Shown here piece after piece: positions 47,956-58,473 of a DNA stretch of 64,000 nt; within the stretch, counting starts at the first letter, position 1, and each line of letters opens with the position of its first letter. The position numbers and the translations under genes were made by a program. The DNA is from Luscinia megarhynchos (taxonomy: Eukaryota > Chordata > Aves > Passeriformes > Turdidae), in contig CM067589.1 in assembly GCA_034336665.1 (NCBI GenBank), forward strand, positions 1,125,720 through 1,189,719, in the 5' to 3' direction. The notes under the pieces were generated by a model that was not told the DNA's origin, did no database searches, and saw only the letters and a list, made by a program, of their open reading frames with translations.

Positions 47956-50900
47956 GGGATGGATGATGGATGATGGATGGATGGATGGATGGATGGATGG
48001 ATGGATGGATGGATGGATGGATGGATGATGGATGATGGATGGATGGATGGATGATGGATGGATGGATGGATGGATGGATGGATGGAGGGATGGATGGATG
48101 GATGGAGGGATGGATGGATGATGGATGATGGATGGATGGATGGATGGATGGATGGATGATGGATGGATGGATGATGGATGGATGGATGATGGATGATGGA
48201 TTGATGGATGGATGGATGATGGATGATGGATGGATGGATGATGGATGGATGGATGGATGATGGATGATGGATGGATGATGGATGGATGGATGGATGATGG
48301 ATGGATGATGGATGATGGATGATGGATGGATGATGGATGATGGATATGGATGATGGATGGATGGATGGATGGATGATGAGATGGATGGATGGATGGATGA
48401 TGGATGGATGATGGATGGATGGATGGATGATGGATGGATGGATGGATGGATGGATGGATGGATGATGGATGGATGGATGATGGATGATGGATGATGGATG
48501 GATGGATGATGGATGATGGATGGATGGATGGATGGATGGATGATGGATGGATGATGGCTGGATGATGGATAATGGATGATGGATGATGGATGGATGGATG
48601 GATGGATGGATGGATGGATGGATGGATGATGGATGATGGATGGATGATGGATGGATGGATGATGGATGGATGATGGATGGATGGATGGATGATGGATGGA
48701 TGATGGATGGATGATGGATGGATGGATGGATGGATGGATGGATGGATGGATGATGGATGGATGATGGATGGATGGATGGATGGATGGATGGATGATGGAT
48801 GATGATGGATGGATGGATGATGGATGGATGGATGATGGATGGATGGATGATGGATGGATGATGGATGGATGGATGGAGGGAGGATGGATGATGGATGGAT
48901 GATGGATGGATGGATGGATGATGGATGGATGATGGATGGATGGATGGATGGCTGGATGATGCGTGGATGGATGATGGTTGGATGATGGATGGATGGATGG
49001 ATGGATTGATGGATGGATGATGGATGATGGATGGATAGATGATGGATGGATGGATGATGGATGGATGGATGGATGATGGATGATGGATGAGATGGATGAT
49101 GGATATAGGGGCTCCCTCCTCCTTCCTCGCTCCACTCCTCCCTCCTCTCTCCTCCCTCTCCTTCCTCCTCCACTCCTCTCTCCTCCTCCTTCCTCCTCCT
49201 CCTTCCACTCCTCCTTCCCTCCTCCTCCTCCTCCACTCCTCCTCCACTCCCTTCCTCCTCCATCCCTCCTCCTCCTCCTCCTTCCTCCTCCTCCTCCACT
49301 CCACTCCTCCTCCACTCCACTCCTCCTTCCACTCCTCCTTCCTCCTCCTCCTCCTCCTCCTCTCCTCCTCCTCCCTCCACTCCTCTCCAACTCCTCCTTC
49401 CACTCCTCCTTTCCCTCCACTCCTCCATCCTCCTCCATCCTCCTTCCTCCACTCCTCCTTCCATCCTCCTTCCACTCCTCCTCCTTCCACTCCTCCTCCA
49501 CTCCTCCTTCCTCCTCCTCCTCCTCCTTCCATCCTCCTCCTTCCTCCTCCTCCTTCCTCCTTCCTCCTCCATCCTCCTCCTCCACTCCTTCCTCCACTCC
49601 ACTCCTCCTTCCTCCACTCCTCCTTCCATCCACTCCTTCCACTCCTCCTCCTCCTTCCTCCCTCCACTCCTCCACTCCTTCCTCCTTCCACTCCACTCCA
49701 CTCCTTCCTCCTCCTCCTCCTCCTCCTTCCTCCTCCTCCCTCCACTCCTTCCTCTCCTCCACTCCTCCTCCTCCTCCACTCCTCCACTCCTCCTTCCTTC
49801 CTCCTTCCTCCACTCCTCCTCCTCCTCCCTCCTCCTCCATCCTCCTTCCCTCCTTCCTCCTCCACTCCTCCATCCTCCTCCTCCTCCTCCACTCCTTCCT
49901 CCTTCCTTTTCCACTCCTCCTCCTCCACTCCTTCCTCCTCCTCCTTCCCTCCTCCTCCTCCACTCCTCCTCCTCCTCCTTCCTCCACTCCATCCTCCTCC
50001 TTCCACTCCTTCCTCCTCCTTTCCTCCACTCCTCCTCCTCCTCCACTCCTTCCCTCCTCCCTCCATCCACTCCTCCTCCTCCCCTCCATTTCCTCCCTCC
50101 GCTCCTCCGCTCCGCTCCTTCCGTTCCTTCCTCCATCCTTCCTCCGCTCCTTCCGCTCCGCTCCTCCTCCACTCCTCCACTCCTCCCTCCTTCCTCCTCC
50201 TCCTTCCCTCGCTCCTCCGCTTCCATCGCTCCATCCTTCCTTCCATCCTCTCCGCTCCTCGGCTCCTCCTTCCTTCCTCCATCCACTCCTCCGCTCCTCC
50301 TCCCTCCGCTCCTCCTTCCGCTCTCCGCTCCGCTCCTCCTCTCCTCGCTCTCCGCTCCATCCCTCCGCTCCGCTCCATCCTTCCGCTCCTCCTCGCTCGG
50401 CTCGGCTCCTTCCGCTCCGCTCCATCCGCTCCATCCGGCTCCGCTCCTCCGTCTCCTCGGCTCCTTCCGGCTCCGCTCCGCTCCGCTCCTCCGCTCCTCC
50501 TCGCTCCTCTCCATCCTCCTTCCTCCGCTCCTTCCTCCGCTCCTCCGCTCCTGTCCGCTCCTTCCTTCCTCGGCTCTCCTTCCTCCTCCTTCCTCCGCTC
50601 CGCTCCTCCGGCTCCGCTCCGGCTCCTCCTCGGCTCCGCTCTCGGCTCCTCGGCTCCCTCCGGCTCCTCGGCTCTCCGGCTCGGCTCCCTCTCCGGCTCC
50701 GCTCGGCTCGGCTCTCCTCGGCTCGGCTCGGCTCTCGGCTCGGCTCGGCTCCGGCTCTCCGGCTCCGGCTCGGCTCGGCTCCGGCTCGGCTCGGCTCGGC
50801 TCTCGGCTCGGCTCCGGCTCTCGGCTCGGCTCGGCTCGGCTCGGCTCGGCTCTCGGCTCGGCTCCCTCGGCTCCTCCCGGCTCGGCTCGGCTCCTCGGCT

Positions 50901-52797
50901 CGGCTCCTCGGCTCGGCTCGGCTCTGCTCGGCTCCGGCTCGGCTCGGCTCCGCTCGGCTCCCCGGCTCCGGCTCGGCTCCGGCTCCGGCTCCGGCTCCGG
51001 CTCGGCATCGGCTCGGCTCGGCCGCTCCTCGGCTCGGCTCGGCTCCGGTCGCCGGCAGCTCGGCATAAACCGCTAAACGGCCGACCGGCATACACGTGCT
51101 CCGGCTCCGGCCGACCGGCGACCGGCTCGGCTCGGCACGACCGGCTGGCCGGCTCGACGACTGCCGGCGACCGATAGCCGGCTCGGCATACCGGCGATAC
51201 TACCGTGCTCGGCTCGGCTCGGCTCGACCGATGACTCGATGAAACTAAACCGGCTCGGCGATCGGCCGACCGGCTCGATGCTCGATGCGGCTCGGCGATC
51301 GCGTCGTCGACGGCTCGGCGATGTCGACCGATGGAATGATGGGATAAAGTGCGATGGATGTCGACCGATGGATGGATGGATCGACCGACCAGTGGAAGTC
51401 GATGTCGATAATGTCGGCGTCGATCGATCGATCGGCGTCGATGGATAATGCGATGATAGATGGATGGATGGATGGATGGATGAAAGTCGATGGAATGATG
51501 TCGATGGATCGATGATGGATCGATCGATGGATGGATGATGGATGGATGGATGATGGATGGATGGATGATGGATGGATGGATGATGGATGGATGGATGATG
51601 GATGGATGGATGATGGATCGATGGATCGTGATGGATGGATCGATGGATGGATCGATCGATGGATCGATGGATCGATGGATGGGATGGATCGATCGATGGA
51701 TGGATGTCGATGGATGGATGGATGGATGATGGATGGATGGATGGATGGATGGATGATGGATGGATGATGGATGGATGATCGATGGATGGATCGATCGATC
51801 GATGGATGGATGGATCGATGGATCGATGGATCGATGGATGGATCGATCGATGATGGATGGATGGATCGATGGATCGATGGATGGATGGATCGATCGATGA
51901 TGGATGATGGATGGATCGATGGATGGATGGATGATGGATGGATCGATGGATGGATGGATCGATGGATGATGGATGGATGAATGATGGATGGATGGATGGA
52001 TGGATGGATGGATGATGGATGGATGGATGGATGGATGGATGGATGGATGGATGTTGGATGGATGATGGATGGATGATGGATGGATGATGGATGGAGGGAT
52101 GGATGGATGATGGATGGATGGATGATGGATGGATGGATGATGATGATGGATGATGGATGGATGGATGATGGATGGATGGATGGATGTTCGATGGATGGAT
52201 AGATGGATGGAGGGATGGATGATGGATGGATGGATGGATGGAAGGGATGGATGATGGATGGATGGATGGATGATGGATGGATGATGGATGGATGCAATGA
52301 TGGATGATGGATGGAGGATGGAGGATGGATGGATGGATGGATGGATGGATGGATGGATGGATGGATGGATGGATGATGGATGGATGATGGATGGATGGAT
52401 GGATGGATGGATGGATGGATGGATGGATGGATGGATGATGGATGGATGGATGGATGGATGGATGGATGATGGATGGATGGATGGATGGATGGATGATGGA
52501 TGGATGATGGATGGATGGATGGATGGATGGAAGGATGGATGGTGGATGGATGATGGATGGATGGATGGAAGGATGGATGGATGGATGGATGGATGGAGGG
52601 ATGGATGGATGGATGATGGATGATGGATGATGGATGGATGATGGATGGATGATGGATGGATGGATGGATGGATGGATGGATGGATGATGGATGGATGATG
52701 GATGGATGGATGGATGGATGGATGGATGATGGATGATGGATGGATGGATGGATGGATGGATGGATGGATGGATGGATGGATGGATGGATGGATGGTG
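47956..52797. repeat. 4.8 kb compound satellite (GGAT / TCC / GGCTC / GATC-GGAT blocks)
   Basis: 47956-49107 is GGAT with GGATGAT variants. It switches abruptly at about 49110 to a pyrimidine block of TCC/TCCTTCC units to ~50395, then CGGCT/GGCTC units to ~51060. Next is a transitional CGACCGG/CGATCGG zone to ~51340, then GATCGATGG-mixed and finally clean GGAT to 52797. The purine-rich strand therefore changes from plus to minus and back. The block lies between the convergent 3' ends of CBX1 and NFE2L1. Open frames thousands of bases long on the minus strand (Ile-His-Pro-Ser, Glu/Arg/Gly and Ser-Arg-Ala-Glu-Pro repeats) are by-products of the repeat. Confidence 0.95.
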
Positions 52798-52879
52798 GAA
52801 GGATAGATGCAGGTGGTTCCTGCTAGCCCAGAGTGGAGAGGGGTCACCTCTGGGCCTGGAGGAGGAGGGTTCCAGGGGG

Positions 52880-53240
52880 AGGGTTAGTGGAGGAGGAGGG
52901 TTCTTGGAGGAAGAGGGTTCCTGGAGTAGGAGGATGGTGGTTCCTGGAGGAGGAAGAGCATTCTAGGAGGAGGATGAGGGTTTTTGGAGGAGGAAGACAA
53001 GGCTTCTTGAATGAAGAGGATGGTGGTTCCTGGAGGAAGAGAAAGGTTCTTGAAGGAAGAGGATGGGGGTTCTTGGAGGAAGATGATGATGGCTCCTTGA
53101 GGAAGGTGATGGCTCCTGGAGGAAGATGATTATTCCTGGGAAGGAGAAGGGTTCTTGGAGGAGGATGGTGGCCCCAAGAGGAAATGGTGGCTCCTGGAGG
53201 AAGATGAGCAGAGATCCCAGGAAGATCAGAGATCCCAGGA
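52880..53240. repeat. GGA-rich minisatellite, GGTTCCTGGAGGAGGAAGA type
   Basis: About 30 bp degenerate units of GGTTCCTGGAGGAAGAG, becoming AGATCCCAGGAAGATCAG at the right end. Probably an older relative of the adjoining satellite. Confidence 0.7.
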
Positions 53241-53790
53241 AGATCAGAAACCCCGGGAAGAGCTAATAATCCAATCCCAGGAGGAGCAGGGGATCCAATC
53301 CCAGGAGGAGCAGTGGATCCCTCCCCTGTGGCAGATCAGTGGATCCCCTCCCCGTGAGCTCCCTGCACCATCCCAAGGAATCCTTGTGGGATCTTCTGCC
53401 AGCTGGGATCCCACCCTAACCCAGGCCCTGAGGAATATCTGCCATAATCATCCAGGATAAGAGCAGGAAGCACCTGGGATCCACTGGGGATCCAGTGGGG
53501 ATCCAGTGTGGACTGATTGTGGATCTTGCTTTTCCTTCTCCATTTACTTCTCCATTTTCTTCTTTTGCTTTCTCTTCAATTTCCTTCTCCATTTCCTTTT
53601 CCTTCTTTATCTCCTCCATTTCCTTCTTCATTTCCTTCTCCTTTCCCATCCCCTGCAGGGTTGGAACAACTCCCTCCCATCCAGTGTGGATCTGCCCTGA
53701 TGGCAGAAAATCCCCAAATTCCCACAATTTCCTCCCCCAAACCCCCTCAAATCCCAAATAAAACCCCCTGGAGCCGAGGCTGGTACAGTG
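53241..53790. other. Intergenic stretch between satellite and NFE2L1 3' end
   Basis: No gene seen. It holds a CT-rich run of CCATTTCCTTCTCC type at 53525-53650, and AATAAA in the plus sense at 53756-53761. Confidence 0.5.
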
Positions 53791-53794
53791 AATA

Positions 53795-55574
53795 AGCCGT
53801 TTTTATTTTTTGTCCTGTGCTCACAACAATCTCTCTTCTCTCCCTGACAGGTCACAGATCATTCAAATCAAAAAAAGTTTCTAAGAGGAAAAAAAAAATA
53901 ATAATTTAAAACACACGCACAGGGCTCTCTCTCCATTCCAACCTCCCCACATCCCAACTTGTGCTTCATTCCCGGGAAGCTGGAGGGGGCTCGGGGCTCC
54001 CATCCAGCCAATCCCAGCTCCAAACATTCCCAAAAAAACCTGGAAAACATTCCCACAAACCCACACACATCTTGCCAGCGGGCCTTCCCTGCTGCTTTCC
54101 CAGGTGGAACAACCACCCTGGAATCCTCCTCGGATCCCATGCACAGGACTGGCTTGGAAAAGCCGTTATTTTATTTTATTTATTTTTTAAGCTTTTTTTT
54201 TCTTTTTTTTTTTTTTTTTTCCATTTCTATGTTTTTTTTCTGGTTGCTGGTAAAGTCAGAACACTCCCAGCTGTGCTATATGGAAATACAGCTCTAGGAT
54301 GGTCTCCGAGGTGTGGAGACCTGACAGTGATCAAGGCACTACCCCCACCCCCCTCCTGAAAAACAAAGGAAGTCAGACCAACACCTCTAGGGACAGAAGA
54401 GAATCCTATAATGTGATCACACGGTTACACGGAATCTTTATGGCAAAGAGAACATTGAGCAGCTTTGAACGTTTGGGCTTCTCCCTTTTTTTTGTTTGGT
54501 TTTTTTTTTTTAAGGTTTTTTTTTTTTTAGATTTTTTGTTTTTTACTCAACACAAGCACTTCTAGACCCTAACGGGGGGGGAAAAAAAAATCAAGGCTGG
54601 AACCCCCAAAAACCCCAAGCGCGGTTACGGGACGGGGACCTGCAGGTGTTGAATGCTCGAGGTGACACCCCAAGGTGACACCCCAAGGTTGGGATCGGGG
54701 TCCCAGCGCTCCCCTTGTGCTGTTCCTGACCCAAAAATTCCTCCCCAAGCGTTTCCCAGGAGAAGCAGGCGGGTGCTGAGTGCTCAGGAACGGATCCTGC
54801 TGCTCCTCTCTTCCCGATCCCCCCTGGCCCTTCTTCCTCCCAGGATGGTTTTCCTGCCCTTCCCCTGGCTCTGAGCATCCTCGGGCAGGAAAGGGTTAAT
54901 GGAAGTCACGCCACTTTTGTGTCTCTGCACGTGTGCCCTGGTCTGATCTCTGATCATCGAGGAAGGAGAAATCTGGAATATCTCACACACACCGATGGCA
55001 AAAAACGGGGTTGGGATAAAAGGAAAAAACTGGGAAAAAAACCAAAAATGAACCAAAAAATAAAATAAGGAAAGGGGGAAAAAAAAATAAAAACAACCAG
55101 CTACCTGAAATCACAGAACTTTGGAAGTTCAGAAAAACGTCTCTCCTATAACTTGGTTTGAAGTCCATTCGCTTAAATCTCTTTTTTTTTTCTTGTTTTT
55201 TTTGTGGGTTTTTTCTCTTATTTAAAGCCAGTTCCTAACAGTAGTTTGTTTTTTTTTCTTTTTTTTTTTTTGTTTTTGTTTTATCCACCTCGTGCCAACC
55301 TCCCCCAGCAGCGATGCCAGCTCGTCCCTGCTCTCCCCAGCATTTCCCGGGGGGCTGGGCGGTGGCAGCTGGGCTTTGTGTGTGTGTGTGGGGCTGAGCA
55401 GCTCCGTCCCCCCTTTCTTTAGGGACGGCCGCTCCCGCAGCAGAGTCCCCGGCGCGCGCCGCGTGCGGTTCCAGAAGACAGAATTCGGATAAGAAGGCAT
55501 CACAAAGTTCCCCTCCGCAAGCAACTTTTCCAGGCTCGGCCCTCATCCCCAGCTTCTCCCTTCCGCCGCCGCCT
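53795..55574 (-). other. NFE2L1: NFE2L1 3' untranslated region
   Basis: Minus-strand sequence after the stop. AATAAA in the minus sense is at 53802-53807 and also near 54170-54180, giving two possible ends. Much of 54250-55170 is unique and not repeat-like, as expected for a conserved long 3'UTR, with several poly-T or poly-A runs. Confidence 0.7.
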
Positions 55575-56909
55575 TCACTTCCTGCGGTCCTTCTGCTTGC
55601 GCTCCTGGCGCCGCGGCTGCGGCTCGGCGGGCGCGGGCGCGCGGGGGATCAGCAGCACGCTGCCGTCGCTGCCGTACTGCAGCGCGTACCGGCTGGGCGA
55701 GTAGGGCCGGCCCTGCTCGTCCCGCAGCCGCCCGAACACCTCCTGGTACAAGCTCTGCACTTTCTGCTTCATCTGCCGGATGGATTTGAGGAATTCCACC
55801 TTCTCCCTGAGCAGTTTGGACTTGTCGCGTTGCAGCTCCTCCACGTCGCGCTCCAGGTTGAGGATGGTGTCCAGTTTTCTCTTGCGGCAGTTCTGGGCGG
55901 CCATCTTGTTCTTGCCGCGCCGGCGGATGTCGCGGATGAGGCTGAGCTGCGCCTCGCTCAGCTGGTACTTGGACAGCAGCTCGTTGAACTCCTCCACGGG
56001 CAGGTTGATGATCTTGTCGTTGGTGAAGGGGATCTTCATGGCCCTGGCGCGGTGCTCGTCGCGGCTCAGCTGCTTGTCCAGCAGCTCCGACGGTTTTTCC
56101 TTGCCGCTCTTCTTGCCGGCGCCCGGCGCTTTGGGCTCCTCGGGGTCCAGGGCGCCCGGGGCCATGTTGTAGGTGTGGTTGTGGCCAACGTGCTCCAGGT
56201 AAGGCAGGTAATGGAGCTGAGCCGGGTCCTGGTAGCTCATGCGGCAGAACTTGCTGTACTCTGGCTGGTAGCCAACCGCCCCTTCCGCTTCCTCAAAGTC
56301 CACGTTCTCCGAGTCCGAGCTGTAGCCCACGGCGCCTTCCTCGGAAAACGAGGAGGAGGAAGAGGATGAAGAGGAAGAGGACGATGAGGACGAGGCTTCG
56401 GAGCTGCTCAGGGATGCGGGGCTGTGGCCGGAATCCAGGGAAAGACCTGAGTCGGAATCGAACTCCTCTTCCAGCTGCGAGGCCTGCACGGGGTTGAAGC
56501 CCTCCTCGATGGCCAAGTCCATCAGGCTGATCTCGTCCAGCATGGCCTCGTCCAGGAGCCCTCCCAGGGGGTCGGGCAGCTCGGGCCCGGCCGTCTCGTT
56601 GCCCGTGCTGTTCATCTGGGGCGGGAAGAAGATCCCGCTCAGGTTGGTGGAGCCGAAGGTGCTGTTGAGGCCGGTGGAGTTGTCGGGCGCCAGCTGCAGC
56701 AGGGCCGAGCCGCCCGCCATGGACGAGGGGCTCTCGATGTCCGAGCTGAAGAGGGAGAAGTCCTGGGAGCAGCTGCCCAGCGAGGCCTGATGCAGGCTGA
56801 CGTTCTGGTTGATGGGCGTGCCGGGGGCCAGGCTGTAGTTGGACGCCAGCAGGTCCCCGCCGGTGCCGCCGTACAGGCTCTCGGTGCTCGTGCTGTTCAC
56901 CTCCATGGC
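55575..56909 (-). CDS. NFE2L1: NFE2L1 terminal exon: NST, Neh6-like, CNC and bZIP domains
   Basis: 1335 bases, acceptor TCTCTTGCAG. It opens AMEVNSTSTESLYGG, then sequons NYS, NVS, NST, NLS and NET, and PDPLGGLLDEAMLDEISLMD. Next come EEFDSDSGLSLDSGHS, a 15-Ser run read from a GAG/GAA tract on the plus strand (56350-56395), and EEGAVGYSSDSEN. The CNC-bZIP then follows to TGA at 55577-55575. It is GC-rich, with no frameshift. Confidence 0.97.
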   Translation of the reverse strand, partial: AMEVNSTSTESLYGGTGGDLLASNYSLAPGTPINQNVSLHQASLGSCSQDFSLFSSDIESPSSMAGGSALLQLAPDNSTGLNSTFGSTNLSGIFFPPQMNSTGNETAGPELPDPLGGLLDEAMLDEISLMDLAIEEGFNPVQASQLEEEFDSDSGLSLDSGHSPASLSSSEASSSSSSSSSSSSSSSFSEEGAVGYSSDSENVDFEEAEGAVGYQPEYSKFCRMSYQDPAQLHYLPYLEHVGHNHTYNMAPGALDPEEPKAPGAGKKSGKEKPSELLDKQLSRDEHRARAMKIPFTNDKIINLPVEEFNELLSKYQLSEAQLSLIRDIRRRGKNKMAAQNCRKRKLDTILNLERDVEELQRDKSKLLREKVEFLKSIRQMKQKVQSLYQEVFGRLRDEQGRPYSPSRYALQYGSDGSVLLIPRAPAPAEPQPRRQERKQKDRRK

Positions 56910-58434
56910 CTGCAAGAGACGTGGCACAGCTCGCTGGAGGAGCTCTGCTGCCAAGGACGCTTCCAGATCGCAGGCAAGGAGCTCGCAGACGCCACGGGGA
57001 CGGTGTGGTGTCACCGCAGCGTCACCGCACCGGCCAGGACCCGAAATCACGGAGGGACAAAGCCCTTCCCGCCCCTCCCGGAGCTCACCTGCATCTCCAT
57101 GATGGACATCAGGTCCTGCCACTGCTGCTCCAGGTCGAAGGGCGACTCGTTCTCGGCCAGGAGAGGGGACAGCAGGCTGGGGGGGCCGCCCGGGGCCCGG
57201 CTCTGCCCGGGCACGGCTTCGCTCAGGGCGGAGACATCCGCAGCTGGGAACTGAGCACGGCAGGGAAATCAGGGCTGGGAGCTCGGGGAGGCTCAGGGAG
57301 ATTTGGGGATGCTCAGGGGTGGAAACTCAGGGATGTTCAGGGATTCTCAGGGACATTTGGGGATGCTCAGGATGTTCGGGGAGGCTCAGGGATGCTGGCG
57401 GATGGACACTCAGGGATGCTCGGGATTGCACAGGGATATTCAGGGACATTCAAGGATGGACACTCGGGATTGCACAGGGATATTCAGGGATGGAAACTCA
57501 GGGATGCACAGGGATATTCAGGGATGCTCGGGGTTGGACAGGGACGGACTCTCAGGGATGCTCAGCATCGCACAGGGATATTCAGGGATGGAAACTCAGG
57601 GATGCACAGGGATATTCAGGGATGCTCGGGGTTGGACAGGGACGGACTCTCAGGGATGCTCAGCATCGCACAGGGATATTCAGGGATGGACACTCAGGGA
57701 TGCACAGGGATATTCAGGCATATTCAGGGATGGACACTCAGGGAAGCACAGGGATGGATGTTCAGGGATGCCTGGGGATTCTCAAGGATGCTCAGGGATG
57801 CAGCCACCCCCCAGCCCAGCGCCCTTCCCACTGCTTTGCCACGAAACTAACGCGGAGCAAAGCCAGGAGGCTTTAATTAATGGCAGCCCCCCCTCCCCGG
57901 GTGCTTTCACAGGATGCCTGGAGCCTCCTGGAGCAGCCAAACCCAATCTGCCGCTGCGGGAGAAGCGTGAGAGGCACCGAAATCCCAGCGAGCGAGGCAG
58001 GGAGAGGCTCAGGATGGACCCTGCGGGCTCACCTCGGAATTGTCCCCAAAAGGGAAGGTGGCCTCCAGCAGCCTAAGGCACTCCTCCAGGGACAGGGCTG
58101 TCTGATCCTCCGCACCGGGCACCTGCGGGGAGAGCAGACACACGGAATGGGAGCCGCGGGCTCGGGGAGGTGCTGCTGAGGAATCAGCTCCCTTCCAGCA
58201 GGGCTCCATCACACACATCCAAAAAAGAGCCAGAGCCCCACCCAGTGCTCCTTCGCTGGCTCCATGCTCCCGCTCCAGGCTACGGGAAAGCGCCAGCGCT
58301 GCCGCTCCCGGCCAGCCTGCTGTCCCCTGCTGTCCCCTGCTGTCCCCTCCGGCCACGCAGGCCAGGGGGACTCTGCGCCTGCCCACGGGGACACGGCCGG
58401 CCCTGCCCAAATCCTGCTGCCCACCTGGGCAAAC

Positions 58435-58473
<39 letters not shown>

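Noticed and set aside
49080..51177. Plus-strand open frames of 662 and 696 codons rich in Ser, Pro and Leu
   Set aside because: Same satellite read on the other strand; no biological support.
47922..52847. Minus-strand open frame of 1641 codons, plus overlapping frames of 1134 and 1072 codons
   Set aside because: It is a translation of the GGAT/TCC/GGCTC satellite (Ser-Ile-His-Pro, Glu/Arg/Gly and Ser-Arg-Ala-Glu-Pro runs). All three frames are open at once because the motifs lack stops, and there is no domain or splice evidence.
55780..56369. Plus-strand open frames of 130 and 179 codons opposite NFE2L1
   Set aside because: Shadows of the GC-rich NFE2L1 terminal exon.
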